The notes under the pieces were generated by a model. It searched no databases. It saw only the letters and a list, made by a program, of their open reading frames with translations, and had not been told where the DNA came from. This document shows, piece after piece, positions 4,985 to 5,058 of a stretch of 5,058 nucleotides of DNA. Positions within the stretch are counted from its first letter, which is position 1. Every line of letters begins with the position of its first letter. The position numbers and the translations under genes were made by a program. Source of the DNA: Gammaproteobacteria bacterium (lineage in GTDB: Bacteria > Pseudomonadota > Gammaproteobacteria > Steroidobacterales > SZUA-146); the NCBI GenBank assembly GCA_013002925.1, contig JABDLQ010000004.1, forward strand, positions 1 to 5,058. Reading direction: 5' to 3'.

Positions 4985-5058
4985 ATGGCGCTGGCAGTAG
5001 TTCTGGTTCTATTGGTCATCGGCTCGGTCATTTTTCATTTCTGGAGCCCATGGTGGTT
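4985..5058 (+). CDS. coxB: Cytochrome c oxidase subunit II, N-terminal fragment (truncated by window edge)
   Basis: Twenty-four complete codons are present, starting at ATG 4985 and reading MALAVVLVLLVIGSVIFHFW then SPWW before the window ends. A hydrophobic first helix followed by FHF.SPWW is, to my knowledge, characteristic of one group of proteobacterial cytochrome c oxidase subunit II proteins. In that group the segment is usually continued by F.PIASNWG and the second membrane helix. Subunit II carries the CuA centre that accepts electrons from cytochrome c; that domain is outside the window. GGGGGAAA at 4973-4980 is a suitable ribosome-binding site 4 bases before ATG. The gap of 26 bases from the preceding gene suggests one operon. 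The call rests on a short peptide but is supported by ctaB and the HIG1-like gene nearby. A different short membrane protein cannot be fully excluded. Confidence 0.7.
   Translation, partial: MALAVVLVLLVIGSVIFHFWSPWW

Overview
The window looks like chromosomal DNA of a gammaproteobacterium, probably free-living and aerobic. The basis is protein similarity only: a ComM/YifB-type ATPase end, a heme O synthase, a HIG1-type small membrane protein, and the first codons of a cytochrome c oxidase subunit II. Base composition is moderate and fairly even. I see no transposase, phage gene, CRISPR array, tRNA or rRNA.

Layout, left to right. (1) Positions 1-527 (+) are the last third of a ComM/YifB Mg-chelatase-like AAA+ protein, cut by the window edge. 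(2) Positions 528-757 are a gene-free convergent gap with three consecutive stem-loops. (3) Positions 2301-758 (-) form a two-gene unit. A PLP-dependent histidine decarboxylase comes first, and a tandem-ACT-domain protein follows with an ATGA stop/start overlap. (4) Positions 2302-2829 are a divergent gap of about 530 bases. It can fold into a multi-branched structure and carries one copy of a sequence element shared with the next divergent gap. (5) Positions 2830-3024 (+) encode a 64-residue HIG1-like membrane protein with a TTG start. (6) Positions 4059-3193 (-) are ctaB/cyoE, heme O synthase. (7) Positions 4060-4403 are a second divergent gap with three stem-loops, the second copy of the shared element, and candidate promoters. 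(8) Positions 4404-4958 (+) encode an unrecognised protein with two membrane segments. It is followed 26 bases later by (9) the start of a cytochrome c oxidase subunit II gene (4985 onward), which runs off the window.

How the genes work together. The right half belongs to an aa3-type cytochrome oxidase locus. CtaB makes heme O, the precursor of heme A. The HIG1-like protein is of a type associated with oxidase complexes. The two-membrane-segment unknown gene is probably co-transcribed with subunit II. The left half holds an unrelated amino acid decarboxylation unit, in which a likely amino-acid-sensing ACT protein is translationally coupled to histidine decarboxylase.

The least explained part is the intergenic DNA. 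Three of the four gaps can form several stem-loops. The two divergent gaps share an imperfect element of about 32-35 bases, and one copy lies directly upstream of a plausible ctaB promoter. These are read by eye and have not been tested by folding or comparative software.
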